A DNA stretch of 64,000 bases from CAVQND01 sp049518415 (GTDB taxonomy: Bacteria > Verrucomicrobiota > Verrucomicrobiia > Limisphaerales > UBA8199): assembly GCA_049518415.1 (NCBI GenBank), contig JBEKRX010000004.1:62001-126000 (forward strand), given 5' to 3'. The translations under genes were made by a program, and so were the position numbers. Position 1 is the first letter of the stretch. Each line of letters begins with the position of its first letter. Under the pieces are notes generated by a model. That model was not told the origin of the DNA and did no database searches. It worked only from the letters and a program-made list of their open reading frames with translations. Shown one piece after another: positions 27,159 through 35,788 of this stretch.

Positions 27159-27308
27159 GCCCCGGGGTGGGGCGCGTCGTTGCTCGAATTCCTGTGCGGC
27201 TATGACTCCTTCAAACCCACGCCCCCCGCTCTGGCGAACCTGCGGACCCGGCCTTCGACCGGAAGGGCAGCCCCATGATTCTAATTCCATAAGGCTTATT
27301 GACGCAAT

Positions 27309-30300
27309 GTGCCTGTGAACACTCCTCTCCTTTTGGCAAAGTTATCCCGCTACGGGGCGGCCCCTTTCATCATCGCCGGTCTGTGCTTCCTGATGCCCTT
27401 TTTCACCATCTCCTGCAAGCAAGACCCCAAGCTCATGCGCTTCACCTTGAGTGGTGTGCAACTGGTTACCGGCACCACCGTCGCCCCGGCAGAAGCCTTG
27501 GCTGGAAAGGCCGAAGCCCAACGCCTGCCGGCCGACACCTTTGCCATCCTGGCCTTGGCCTGTGCCTTGGCCGGCACTGTCCTGGGACTCCGAAAAGCAA
27601 AGGCCAATCCCGCCCTAATGGCCGCCGCCGGAGTCGGCGGACTGGTTTTTCTTCTGCTCCTGAGAAACGAGGCCGGCCGCCCTCCGCCGGCATCCAGCGA
27701 CCGCCCCAACCTGCCCCAGGGCCTGGAAGGCCTGTCTGACCAGAAAGGGATGGAGACCTTTTTCGAGGTCACGACGGAACCTGGTTTCAACCTTGCCTGT
27801 CTGGCCTTTGCGGCAGGTGCGCTCCTCAACGCCTATGCCTGGCGCGGCGCTCGCGCTCTGCCGCCTGTGGCCCCCGCCTCGGCTGTTGCTCCGCCTGAGC
27901 CGGAGCCAGTCCTCCCCCCGCCCCCGCCACAAACCCCGGCCGCCCCTTCTCCCGATCAAGCCGAACCAACCGATGCCCAAGACACCCTATCCCCGCCCCC
28001 GCCGCCCCCGCCTCCAGCCCACTCGAGGTGGCGCTGGGCCAAGTGGGCCGTCCTGGCGCTCCTGGCAGCCCTGGCCTACGCCCTTTACCCCTGCTACGTG
28101 GTTTATTCCCTCGGCCGCGCCATCAAAGACGGCCGGGCTGACGTGCTTGCCAAACGCATCGACTTTGCCGCCCTGACTACGACCCTGCCGAACGAGTTGG
28201 CTCAGCGCCTCAAGCTCGAAGACCACAGCAACCAGAACCCGGCCCCGCCTCTGGCCCAGGTGTCTGAACCTGCCTTCCTCGAGCAAATCGCCCAAGACTA
28301 TCTCAAGGATGCCGATGGGTTGCTCCGGTTGTTGGGCCCCGCCGGCTCGAGGGCGTTCCCGCAGAGCCAGGAGCAGGCGGACCTGAGCTTGTCCACCCTT
28401 GGCCCTTCGCCCTCGGGCGGGTCGAGGCCGCTGGTGACCGTCACCCGGGCCTCCTATCGCTCTTTAGGCCGCGCTTTCTTCGACTCGCTTTCGGAGTTCT
28501 CCGTGACTTTGAAGGATGTCGCCCTCGAGTGCGAGTTGGTAACTCCCAACTACTTTCCGAACCAGCCCTGGGAACTGCGCCTGGCCGTGCCGCGCCTGCA
28601 GCTTGTGCTGCAACTGCGCCAGAACACCTGGCAACTCATCCGCCTCCGGCTGCCTCAAAACATCCAAGGCCTGGCTTTCGCCCCGTGGATCGACCCCAAC
28701 GAACTCGCCGGCGCCTGGCGCCTCGAAGACAAACCGGACTTGGACCTGGACCTCATGCCCGAGCCCGGCGGCGAACTGGCGCTGCCCAATCGGGCACAGG
28801 CCGATGGGAGGCTCTATCGCGCTCAGGGCGATGGCGACCTGACCGCCACCGTGTTCCGGCTCTCCCGCCGCTCAGCCAACCAGTTCCGCCTTGAGCCTTC
28901 AGTCGGCCCGCGCGCCACCCAGGCCACCTTAACCAAGGACCGCGAGGGCAAATACCTCTTGGCCCTCGCTGACGAGCCGCCGACCCCCATCATCAAAACT
29001 AATGTCCTCATCCCGCTCGCCGAACTGGAGGGCATTTGGCAACCTGCCGGCGGAGGCCTCCAAAAACTCGAACTTTACAGCGACGGCGCCGGCGCACTGC
29101 ACGGGACGGCCGTAGCCCTGGCTGCCGCCGGCCGCGTCGAATACGACCTCACCAGCAGCCACGTCTCTGGCCGAACCTTGAACCTGGACATCCGCTCAAA
29201 CCTGGGCCAGGCCCCGGCCAAATGCTCCATCGTGATGCGCCCGGATGGCACTTTCTACGTCGCCCTCAGCCCGGCCAACGAACTCCGCTACTACCGCCTC
29301 ACCAACCACCGCCCGCTCCTCCCAATCTCGGCCGAGCGACTGGCTGGCAGATGGGAAACCGACCAACTCGATCTCCTGGAATTCGTGGTCACCGGCAAAG
29401 CCCTCCAAAGCGCCAGCTTCCACCCGCGCCGGGCCGCCCCACGGTTGATGGGCGCCATCACCCCCAGGCCCCCCGGCCGCAAGGCGATTCCCCTCGACTG
29501 GACCTACCTCTCAGCCAGCGGCACAGGCCTCCTGGAACCGCAGGACGATAACCATTGGCGGCTCAGGCTCGACTTGACCGACACCGGGTTCACTGACCGC
29601 TTTTCTCACTCTTACCGGCCTCCGGCAGCGGCGCCGCCCCCAGCCCAAACCCAGACCGCCCCCGACTCCCGGGCCCAGGCGCAGGCCGCGGACGCTTTTG
29701 AGCGCAGGTATGGTATTGTTCGCCGCGGCACCCCGCGTGCGCCCGCCGTTGTTCCGGTTGCTCCTTCGCCCAGGGGCGCCATCCCTCGACCACAGGCCAT
29801 GGGCCTGAGGGAGCTCTTCGCCGACGGCCAGTGGCACCTCTTGGGTCCCTTTGGCGCCACGCCCCATGTCTTGAAGGTCGTTTGTGAAAACCTCCCTGCC
29901 CCCTCCAGCCGCTTCCTTCGCGCCGAACCCCCTGACCAAGAGCGCAAGAGCGGCGGCCCTTCCCCTTTGGAGCTCCGTTACCCCTATGGCGCCAAGGTCG
30001 AACTGACTGCCCCGGAGCCTCCCCTCGGCTACACCTTTGGCCGCTGGCGCCAGGACGGCGTCGCCGAGGTCCTCGGCACCAACCCCACCCTGCTCACGGA
30101 CTTGGATCAGGACAAGACTCTCCGGGCAATTTACGAGCGCGATATGGGCGAGCTGGACAAGCCGAAACCGTCGGCGCCCCCGAGCCCCTGGGCAGGCTCT
30201 TGGCAGGTTGACCACTTCGGACAGGTGAGGGTCTACGACCGCGGAACTGGCCTCGATATCTTCTACTCTTCCGCACGTGCAGGGGGCCGGATTTTCCCCT

Positions 30301-30470
30301 CCTCCAGCCCCACGAACATCCTCCTGACTGCCGACTGGAAGGAAACCGACAAAATCAACGGCGACCTGGAACTGACCCTCTCACCTGACCGCAACTCTTT
30401 CAAGGGCCGCTGGCGCTACACCGCCAGCTCAGACTGGTCTGACATCTCCGGCAGGCGCAAGGCACGCTAG
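27309..30470 (+). CDS. Large DUF2939-containing membrane protein
   Basis: 1053 residues from GTG 27309 (a second GTG lies two codons on). About four helices lie in residues 15-180, then a proline-rich linker (about 190-238, with runs of PPPPP), a fifth helix at 244-266, and directly after it a DUF2939 pattern (YVVYSLGRAIKDGRADVLAKRIDFAALTTTLPNELAQRL). The remaining ~700 residues are predicted to be mostly beta and lie outside: repeated GxWxxDx strand modules such as LAGAWRLEDKPDLDLDLMPEPGG, LEGIWQPAGGGLQKLEL, LAGRWETDQLDLLEFV and a final WAGSWQVDHFGQVRVYDRGTG. These look like three or four copies of one lipocalin-like barrel unit. Function unknown. A direct repeat spans its stop codon (30458 and 30530). 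Confidence 0.75.
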   Translation: MPVNTPLLLAKLSRYGAAPFIIAGLCFLMPFFTISCKQDPKLMRFTLSGVQLVTGTTVAPAEALAGKAEAQRLPADTFAILALACALAGTVLGLRKAKANPALMAAAGVGGLVFLLLLRNEAGRPPPASSDRPNLPQGLEGLSDQKGMETFFEVTTEPGFNLACLAFAAGALLNAYAWRGARALPPVAPASAVAPPEPEPVLPPPPPQTPAAPSPDQAEPTDAQDTLSPPPPPPPPAHSRWRWAKWAVLALLAALAYALYPCYVVYSLGRAIKDGRADVLAKRIDFAALTTTLPNELAQRLKLEDHSNQNPAPPLAQVSEPAFLEQIAQDYLKDADGLLRLLGPAGSRAFPQSQEQADLSLSTLGPSPSGGSRPLVTVTRASYRSLGRAFFDSLSEFSVTLKDVALECELVTPNYFPNQPWELRLAVPRLQLVLQLRQNTWQLIRLRLPQNIQGLAFAPWIDPNELAGAWRLEDKPDLDLDLMPEPGGELALPNRAQADGRLYRAQGDGDLTATVFRLSRRSANQFRLEPSVGPRATQATLTKDREGKYLLALADEPPTPIIKTNVLIPLAELEGIWQPAGGGLQKLELYSDGAGALHGTAVALAAAGRVEYDLTSSHVSGRTLNLDIRSNLGQAPAKCSIVMRPDGTFYVALSPANELRYYRLTNHRPLLPISAERLAGRWETDQLDLLEFVVTGKALQSASFHPRRAAPRLMGAITPRPPGRKAIPLDWTYLSASGTGLLEPQDDNHWRLRLDLTDTGFTDRFSHSYRPPAAAPPPAQTQTAPDSRAQAQAADAFERRYGIVRRGTPRAPAVVPVAPSPRGAIPRPQAMGLRELFADGQWHLLGPFGATPHVLKVVCENLPAPSSRFLRAEPPDQERKSGGPSPLELRYPYGAKVELTAPEPPLGYTFGRWRQDGVAEVLGTNPTLLTDLDQDKTLRAIYERDMGELDKPKPSAPPSPWAGSWQVDHFGQVRVYDRGTGLDIFYSSARAGGRIFPSSSPTNILLTADWKETDKINGDLELTLSPDRNSFKGRWRYTASSDWSDISGRRKAR

Positions 30471-30500
30471 CAGCCCGCCCCCGCCCAGAGCCACGGCATA

Positions 30501-30523
30501 GTGGGGCAGGCGTCCCGCCTGCC
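30501..30523. repeat. GC-rich palindromic repeat, copy 1
   Basis: Contains GGCAGGCGTCCCGCCTGCC preceded by GTGG; the arms GGCAGGCG and CGCCTGCC pair fully. A second copy is at 46235-46257. Confidence 0.75.
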
Positions 30524-30694
30524 AGGGCCCAAGGCACGCTAACAGCCGGCCCCCCGGCCAGAGCCTCAGCCTCTTCGGCCGCCGCCAACGCCCGGCCGGC
30601 CGCGACCTCCCCGGCTACTCTTTGCTTGATGGCCGTAGAGCGCTGCCGCAGAATCTTTCCCCGCGCCGAGACCGTGAAAGTGAGCGGCGCTGGA

Positions 30695-30744
30695 CTCCGT
30701 GTCTGTCCGTGTTCGTCCGTGTCTGTCCGTGTTCGTCCGTGTCC
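30695..30744. repeat. 10-bp tandem repeat (GTCCGTGTyT)
   Basis: Five units alternating GTCCGTGTCT and GTCCGTGTTC. A looser array of the same word lies at 35211-35279, so it is a dispersed family. Confidence 0.85.
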
Positions 30745-30824
30745 GCCCGCGCCGGGGCCCTGAAAGTGAGCGGCGCCAGACCTGGACGCCAGCAGCGGGC
30801 CTCGGCCTTATCCAGCAATCAACC

Positions 30825-31340
30825 ATGAACAAACCTCCCAACCAACCCGGACCTGAAACCACCAGCTTGGCCGTCGCCTTAATCCGTCTCATGGTCGGCG
30901 GCGTCTTCCTTGTCGAAGGCCTCCTCAAATTCCTTTACCCGGATGAACTGGCCGCCGGCCGGTTCGCCAAAATCGGCATCCCTGCCCCCGCTACCCTGGG
31001 CCCATTCGTGGGCGGTGTCGAAACCATTTGCGGCGCCCTCATCCTGCTCGGACTGCTCACCCGCCTTGCCGCCCTTCCCCTCCTCTTCAACATTTCCGTC
31101 GCCATTATCTCCACCAAAATCCCCCTCCTGCTCGGCCACGGCTTTTGGGGGTTCACCCTCCCCAAGCTCGCCCGCTACGGCTTCCTCAGCATGGTTCACG
31201 AGGCCCGCACCGACTTCTCCATGTGGCTGGGCCTCGTCTTTCTTCTGATTATGGGCGCCGGGCGCTGGTCGCTTGATGCCAAACTCCCCAGCCGCCGAGC
31301 CGAGCCAAACCCCGGCGGTGACTCCGCTCCCGCCTCGTGA
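30825..31340 (+). CDS. DoxX-family membrane protein
   Basis: 171 residues from ATG 30825. Four helices with the DoxX pattern: ALIRLMVGGVFLVEGLLKFLYPDE, AGRFAKIGIPAPATLGPFVGGVETICGALILLGLLTRLAALPL, then NISVAIISTKIPLLLG, and DFSMWLGLVFLLIMGAGRWSLDA. DoxX proteins are small inner-membrane proteins linked to redox or thiosulfate:quinone chemistry and, in some bacteria, to oxidative stress complexes; the activity here is unknown. It stands alone between repeat-rich spacers, so it may have its own promoter. Repeat copy 4 of the AATTGGAAT family starts five bases after its stop. Confidence 0.9.
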   Translation: MNKPPNQPGPETTSLAVALIRLMVGGVFLVEGLLKFLYPDELAAGRFAKIGIPAPATLGPFVGGVETICGALILLGLLTRLAALPLLFNISVAIISTKIPLLLGHGFWGFTLPKLARYGFLSMVHEARTDFSMWLGLVFLLIMGAGRWSLDAKLPSRRAEPNPGGDSAPAS

Positions 31341-31345
31341 CGGTT

Positions 31346-31367
31346 ATTCCAACGCGAATTGGAATTA
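31346..31367. repeat. Palindromic intergenic repeat, AATTGGAAT family, copy 4
   Basis: Complete copy five bases behind the DoxX stop, ATTCCAA and TTGGAAT arms around CGCGAA, ending in TTAAA. Confidence 0.8.
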
Positions 31368-31431
31368 AAGCCAACCGACCCAAATAGCGGTTTTTCTTGG
31401 CTCCGTCCGCTTGCCGGCGTAGCCTCGGCCC

Positions 31432-32124
31432 ATGCTCGCCCGTTTGAAGAGGATACTCATCGGTGTGGCCGTCGGCCTGGCCCTGCTCGCCGGCGCAGTG
31501 TGGCTGCTGATTCACACGCTGGGCGAGCGCGAGACCCTTTATCAGGGAAAAACCCTCTACTACTGGGTCGGCCAAATGAACAGCCCGGCAGCCGCGCTGA
31601 GCAATCAAACCCGGCTGGTTCTGGACACAGAAATCATTCCCCAGCTTGCCAGGACGATGTTCCATGACACCAACGATTCACCTCTCAGGCTCGCCCTGAT
31701 TGAAGAATTAAACTCCCTGCCCGGAGTTCAAATCTATTTCCCACGCGCCGGCAGCCGCCGCGCCTGGGCCGCCAACTCACTCGGGACCATCGGCCCTGGC
31801 GCCCGGCAAACCATTCCGGACCTCATCAAGGCGCTCAAAGGCAATGACCCTGCCGTGCGCCCTGCCGCCGCCAGGGCCTTGGGTCAGCTCCAGGGCCAGC
31901 CGGACACAGTCATCCCGCTCCTGATCGCTTGCCTGGACGACCCACAGGAGGGTGTGCCCGAAGCGGCCGCTGAGGCCTTGGGCTTATTCGGCCCCCGCTC
32001 CAAGGCCGCGGCGCCAAAGCTGCTCCAGTTATTGAAGATTCCGGACAAGGACCTCCAGGCCGCCATCAGGCTCGCCCTCAAGCGCATCGACCCTGAAGTT
32101 GCCCTCCAAGCCGCTCCGAAATGA
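31432..32124 (+). CDS. Membrane-anchored HEAT-repeat protein
   Basis: 230 residues. One N-terminal helix (LIGVAVGLALLAGAVWLLIHTL, about 8-30) anchors the protein. The first domain (about 35-105) includes LYQGKTLYYWVGQMNS and is unassigned. From about 108 to the end are three HEAT/PBS-type repeats with the AxxALG pattern: RRAWAANSLGTIGPGARQTIPDLIKAL, RPAAARALGQLQGQPDTVIPLLIACL and PEAAAEALGLFGPRSKAAAPKLLQLL. HEAT proteins of this type are scaffolds and are frequent in Verrucomicrobiota and Planctomycetota. No partner gene is evident. Confidence 0.8.
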   Translation: MLARLKRILIGVAVGLALLAGAVWLLIHTLGERETLYQGKTLYYWVGQMNSPAAALSNQTRLVLDTEIIPQLARTMFHDTNDSPLRLALIEELNSLPGVQIYFPRAGSRRAWAANSLGTIGPGARQTIPDLIKALKGNDPAVRPAAARALGQLQGQPDTVIPLLIACLDDPQEGVPEAAAEALGLFGPRSKAAAPKLLQLLKIPDKDLQAAIRLALKRIDPEVALQAAPK

Positions 32125-32928
32125 ACCTTCACCGCACGGGGGGCTCGCCACTTCAGCCTCTGAAGTTGAGACCCTCTTTCCTCACGGTCCGTTAGGGACG
32201 GCCCCCGTGGTCCCTCAATTATCTCGAAAGCGTTTTCTGGCCCTGCCGTTGCTGTCCGGACCCCCTTTCCCGATGCGTCCAAAGCAAGAGAATTAGCAGC
32301 AAATAAACCAGGCCAGAGAAGCACGGCAGTGCAGCAAATGCCGCAACCGAGCGGAACACTGCATTGGCCACATTGGCTGCATTGGCTACATTGGCCATTT
32401 TTGCCAAAAAACTGGCCGGGCCGCGGTTCAAAGAGAATGGCACAGCTCAGCACAACGCTTTTTCGGTCTCCTCGGCGCAGCCGAGGGCTTCCCCGGTCCC
32501 GCCGAGGGCTGCTCCCTGCAATAGCCGCTCCCAAACCGTCGAGGCCGAGGGGCATTCGCGAGCAACCCAACCCGCCCTCCGCCCACTTTCCTGGCTTCGG
32601 TGCAATTCCCTCAATTACCTCGAAAGGCTCGCCATCAATTACCGCGCTGATGCTCACCCCCGCCCGGAAAACTCCCGCTCATTTCCGGTTGCGGCGCATT
32701 CGGCGACCCTCCCAAATGCCCTCCGTAAAGGAGTGCCTGGCCGAATAAAGCCGGCACTGGAACGTCAAATATCCCGTTGAATGACCATGAAGCGATCCGG
32801 GCCGGGAAGATTGGCTGCCGACGCGCTGTCAGCGCCGCCGGGGCAGGGCTTTTGCCCGGCTTCGCTCGGCGGCGGTCCGGCCGCCGCCTGCTCCCTTCCC
32901 TTTGAACACTAGGAACTCAAATCAATCT
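32125..32928. other. 800-bp spacer without a convincing gene
   Basis: Several short open frames exist but none has a recognisable motif or ribosome site. It contains a four-unit 9-bp tandem repeat (CATTGGCCA, CATTGGCTG, CATTGGCTA, CATTGGCCA) at 32362-32397. AGGAAC before the lpoB start (32911) is the only regulatory site I can point to. Confidence 0.5.
32362..32397. repeat. 9-bp tandem repeat (CATTGGCnn)
   Basis: Four consecutive 9-base units differing only in the last two or three bases. The 9-base period would also give a three-residue repeat if translated, but no real frame covers it. Confidence 0.85.
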
Positions 32929-33555
32929 ATGGACTTCTCCCAATATCGTACTCCTTTGGCGGCACTGGCCCTCGCGGGGCTTATCTCCGGCTGCGCCTCG
33001 GGCGTCAAAAACCCCTCCGGCGTCCCCGTGACCGAAATGCGGGCCGACGAACGCGGCTTCGTCGCCGGCACCGGCATCGAATCCCAGGACCTCGTGGCGG
33101 TCACCGACAAGATGGCCCGCAGCATCCTGGCCATTCCGCAAATCGCCAATGCCCAGGGCGTGCCGCGCATCGTGCTGGACCCGGTCGTCAACGAGACCCG
33201 CTTTCCCATCAACAAAGAAATCTTCCTCACGCGCATCGAGGCGCAATTGTCCAGCAAAGCGCAGGGCAAGGTCGTCTTCCTGGCCCGCGAGCGGATGGCC
33301 GCCCTGGAGAAGGAACGCCAACTCAAACTCGCCGGCCAGGTCACCGCCAGCGCCGACCCGAGGATTGTCGAGTTCAAGGGCGCGGACTTTTTCCTCACCG
33401 GCAAGTTGCAGAGCATGACCACCCGCACCGGGGCCGGCACCAGCGATTATGTCCTCTACACCTTCGAGCTCGACGACGCGCGCACGAGCGAAAAAGTGTG
33501 GATGGACCAGGCGGAAATCAAGAAGCAGGGCCTCGAGGATGCCGCCTATCGCTAA
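32929..33555 (+). CDS. lpoB: LpoB-like penicillin-binding protein activator lipoprotein
   Basis: 208 residues from ATG 32929, with AGGAA 13 bases upstream. Lipobox LISGC at about residues 20-24. The LpoB/YcfM fold follows: NPSGVPVTEMRADERGF, DKMARSILAIPQIANAQGVPRIVLDPVVNETRFPINKEIFLTRIEAQL, ADFFLTGKLQSMTTRTGAGTSDYVLYTFELDDARTSEKVWMDQAEIKKQG. LpoB in E. coli is an outer-membrane lipoprotein that activates PBP1b for peptidoglycan synthesis. It is the first gene of a tight operon with a COG3014 lipoprotein and YcfL, an arrangement also known in gammaproteobacteria, which supports the call. Confidence 0.85.
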   Translation: MDFSQYRTPLAALALAGLISGCASGVKNPSGVPVTEMRADERGFVAGTGIESQDLVAVTDKMARSILAIPQIANAQGVPRIVLDPVVNETRFPINKEIFLTRIEAQLSSKAQGKVVFLARERMAALEKERQLKLAGQVTASADPRIVEFKGADFFLTGKLQSMTTRTGAGTSDYVLYTFELDDARTSEKVWMDQAEIKKQGLEDAAYR

Positions 33556-33586
33556 ACCCGACGGTTGGCAGCCCTTCAGTGAGAGA

Positions 33587-34774
33587 ATGAAGCCGTCCTG
33601 CTCGTTTGCCCTGGCGGCCCTCTGCCTGGCCCTGGCCGGTTGCGCCACCGAACCCACGCAAACCGTCGTGCTCACCGGAAACCTGATGGCCGACGGCCCC
33701 GATGCCATTGCCCACGGCCCGCCCCGCGACAAGCTGCTCTGGCAATACCGCACCGCCGCCGCCGCCATGCGCCAGCCCAACTTCGTCCTCGCCAAACAAT
33801 GCCTGGACGACGCCCTCACTCGGCTCCAGGGCATTTTCGGCCCGGACCCCAACGCCCGCAAAGCCCGCAGCCTCTTCCAGGCCGAATCGAAAAAGACCTT
33901 CCTCGGCGAACCCTACGAGCGCTCCATGGCCTACATCTATCGCGGCATCCTCTATTGGATGGACGGCGAACCCGACAACGCCCGGGCCTGCTTCCGCAGC
34001 GCCGAAATCGAGGACAGCGACACCGAAAACCGCGAATACGCCGGCGACTGGGTCCTACCCGATTACCTGGATGGGCTGGCCACCACCAAACTCGGCGGCG
34101 ACGGCGCCGACGCCTTCAACCGGGCCCAGGCCAACGCCAAGGGCCTCAAGCTCCCGCCCTACGATCCCAAAGCCAATGTCCTGTTCTTCCTCGAGTTCGG
34201 CCCCGGCCCCGCCAAATACGCCTCCGGCCAGTACGCCGAAAAGCTCTGCTTCCAGGTCTCGCCTTCACCCGTCCGCTCGGCGGAACTCAAGCTCGAAACC
34301 CTCCAGGTCCCGGTCGCGCCCACCGATGACGTCGGTTTCCAGGCCATGACCCGCGGCGGCCGGGTCATGGACCACATCCTGGGCAACAAGGCCGTCTTCA
34401 AAACCTCGACCGATGTCGCCGGCGACGTCGCCATCCTGGGCGGCGCGGACACCTTGCTGGCCGGGCGCGGCCGCGACGCGACCATGAACGAGGTCGGCGC
34501 CGGCTTGATCGCCGCCGGCGTCATCAGCAAGCTTATCTCCTCCGCCACCACACCCCAGGCCGATGTCCGCGCCTGGGACAACCTGCCCCATTACCTCAGC
34601 TTTGCCAGTTTGCCCCTCCCGCCCGGCCCCCACCTGGCCACCGTCGAGTTCTTCGATCCCGGCGGCCGCCTCATGCCGCACTTGACCAAGACCATCACCT
34701 TCAACGTGCCCGCCGACGGCAAAGACAAGGTCATTTTTGTTAGCGACCAATCCTCAACCCCCCAAAATTTATGA
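33587..34774 (+). CDS. COG3014-like lipoprotein
   Basis: 395 residues from ATG 33587. Lipobox LALAGC (about residues 12-17). The mature part contains a TPR-like region (WQYRTAAAAMRQPNFVLAKQCLDDALTRL, YERSMAYIYRGILYWMDGEPDNARACFRSAEIED) and a beta-rich C-terminal half (PHYLSFASLPLPPGPHLATVEFFDPGG). COG3014 proteins are uncharacterised, but are regularly encoded next to lpoB and ycfL, as here, so a role in the outer-membrane/peptidoglycan complex is plausible. It overlaps ycfL by 4 bp, which suggests translational coupling. Confidence 0.75.
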   Translation: MKPSCSFALAALCLALAGCATEPTQTVVLTGNLMADGPDAIAHGPPRDKLLWQYRTAAAAMRQPNFVLAKQCLDDALTRLQGIFGPDPNARKARSLFQAESKKTFLGEPYERSMAYIYRGILYWMDGEPDNARACFRSAEIEDSDTENREYAGDWVLPDYLDGLATTKLGGDGADAFNRAQANAKGLKLPPYDPKANVLFFLEFGPGPAKYASGQYAEKLCFQVSPSPVRSAELKLETLQVPVAPTDDVGFQAMTRGGRVMDHILGNKAVFKTSTDVAGDVAILGGADTLLAGRGRDATMNEVGAGLIAAGVISKLISSATTPQADVRAWDNLPHYLSFASLPLPPGPHLATVEFFDPGGRLMPHLTKTITFNVPADGKDKVIFVSDQSSTPQNL

Positions 34775-35187
34775 AAAAGAATCTCCCCGCTCTCGTCCTG
34801 CTCCTCCCGGCTTTGGCCCTGTTCTCCGGCTGCGCCAGCGACCACGGCGCTTACGCCCCAAGGAACACGATGGTTAACAACCTGGAAGACAGCTCGAGCT
34901 TCGTGCTCTTCGACGAACCCACCCAGCACTCGGTCACCTGCGACGGCCTCGAACCCCAGCGCTTGCCCGATGGCCGCCTCCAGGTCGCCGCCAATGTCCG
35001 CAACCGCGAAAACCGCCGCATCCAGGTCCAGGTTAACTGCGAATTCAAAGACGCCCAGGGCTTTGTCCTCGACAGCTCCCCCTTCCAAAACCTGTTCCTC
35101 GACGAAAACGCCCAGCAAGGGGTCACGTTCGTTTCCATGAACGACCAAGCCGTGCGCTACACCATCCGCGTCCGCCAGGCCCGCTAA
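34771..35187 (+). CDS. YcfL-like (DUF1425) lipoprotein
   Basis: 138 residues. Lipobox ALFSGC (about residues 16-21). The DUF1425 pattern is clear: VTCDGLEPQRLPDGRLQVAANVRNRENRRIQVQVNCEFKDAQGF and FQNLFLDENAQQGVTFVSMNDQAVRYTIRVR. YcfL is encoded beside lpoB (ycfM) in E. coli; the function is unknown but outer-membrane localisation and a part in envelope assembly are expected. Its start overlaps the end of the COG3014-like gene by four bases (ATGA). Confidence 0.85.
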   Translation: MKKNLPALVLLLPALALFSGCASDHGAYAPRNTMVNNLEDSSSFVLFDEPTQHSVTCDGLEPQRLPDGRLQVAANVRNRENRRIQVQVNCEFKDAQGFVLDSSPFQNLFLDENAQQGVTFVSMNDQAVRYTIRVRQAR

Positions 35188-35482
35188 CCACCCGCTCCAA
35201 CTGCGGCAACCTGTCTGTCCCTGCCCGCCCGTGTCCGTCCGTGTCGGTCCGTGTCGGTCCCTGCCCGTCCGTGTTCGTCTTGCCCTCCCCAGGCCCCGCC
35301 CCAGCCGCTCGAACTGCGCCAATCGCGGCTCGCCGGCCTGAGGCCTGAGCTTGCCTAAGACTCCATACCAACCAGCCCTTCCCGCCTTCGCTCTCTTCCG
35401 CCAGTGCTAAAAAACTGCTGGCGTCCGGCCCGCCGCTGTTCCACTGTGCTAGCGGACACGCGACCGGAAGTCCTGTTCCGAT
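35188..35482. other. Spacer with a degenerate 10-bp repeat array
   Basis: Positions 35211-35279 carry repeated GTCCGTGT/GTCGGTCC words, the same family as the 10-bp array at 30695. No gene is visible. The likely purine operon promoter would lie here but I cannot place it. Confidence 0.6.
35211..35279. repeat. Degenerate GTCCGTGT tandem repeat
   Basis: About six imperfect 10-bp words based on GTCCGTGTC, GTCGGTCC and GTCCCTGCCC. It is the second site of the family seen at 30695-30744. Confidence 0.75.
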
Positions 35483-35722
35483 ATGAAAGCCAAGATTGTA
35501 ATTACGCCCAAGAAAGCGGTGGTTGATCCCCAAGGCAAGACCGTGCAAAGCGCCCTCACGCAGATGGGCTACGCCGGCATCGGCGCCGTCCACGTCGGCA
35601 AATACCTGGAAGTCGAACTGGCGGGCGACGACCAGGAGGCGGCCCGGCGGCAAATCAACGAGGCCTGCCACAAAATCCTCAGCAACCCGGTCATCGAGGA
35701 TTACAGGTTTGAAATCGAATAG
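35483..35722 (+). CDS. purS: Phosphoribosylformylglycinamidine synthase subunit PurS
   Basis: 79 residues, the usual length. KAKIVITPKKAVVDPQGKTVQSALTQMGYAGIGAVHVGKYLEVEL is the PurS pattern. PurS bridges the glutaminase PurQ and the synthase PurL, making FGAM from FGAR, ATP and glutamine in purine synthesis. First gene of the purine block here; purQ follows 66 bp on. Confidence 0.95.
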   Translation: MKAKIVITPKKAVVDPQGKTVQSALTQMGYAGIGAVHVGKYLEVELAGDDQEAARRQINEACHKILSNPVIEDYRFEIE

Positions 35723-35788
35723 CGACGCGGTTATGTCAGCAGGGCAGCCTTTAATCGAGAGCCTGACAACTTGATACGTTGACAACTT

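Larger units (their letters stand above)
30471..30824. other. Gene-free spacer filled with short repeats
   Basis: It contains a copied segment of the DUF2939 gene end (AAGGCACGCTA at 30459 and 30531), a GC-rich palindrome (30501-30523) and a 10-bp tandem repeat (30695-30744). The 10-bp array is flanked by two copies of TGAAAGTGAGCGGCGC. No coding frame looks real. Confidence 0.7.
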
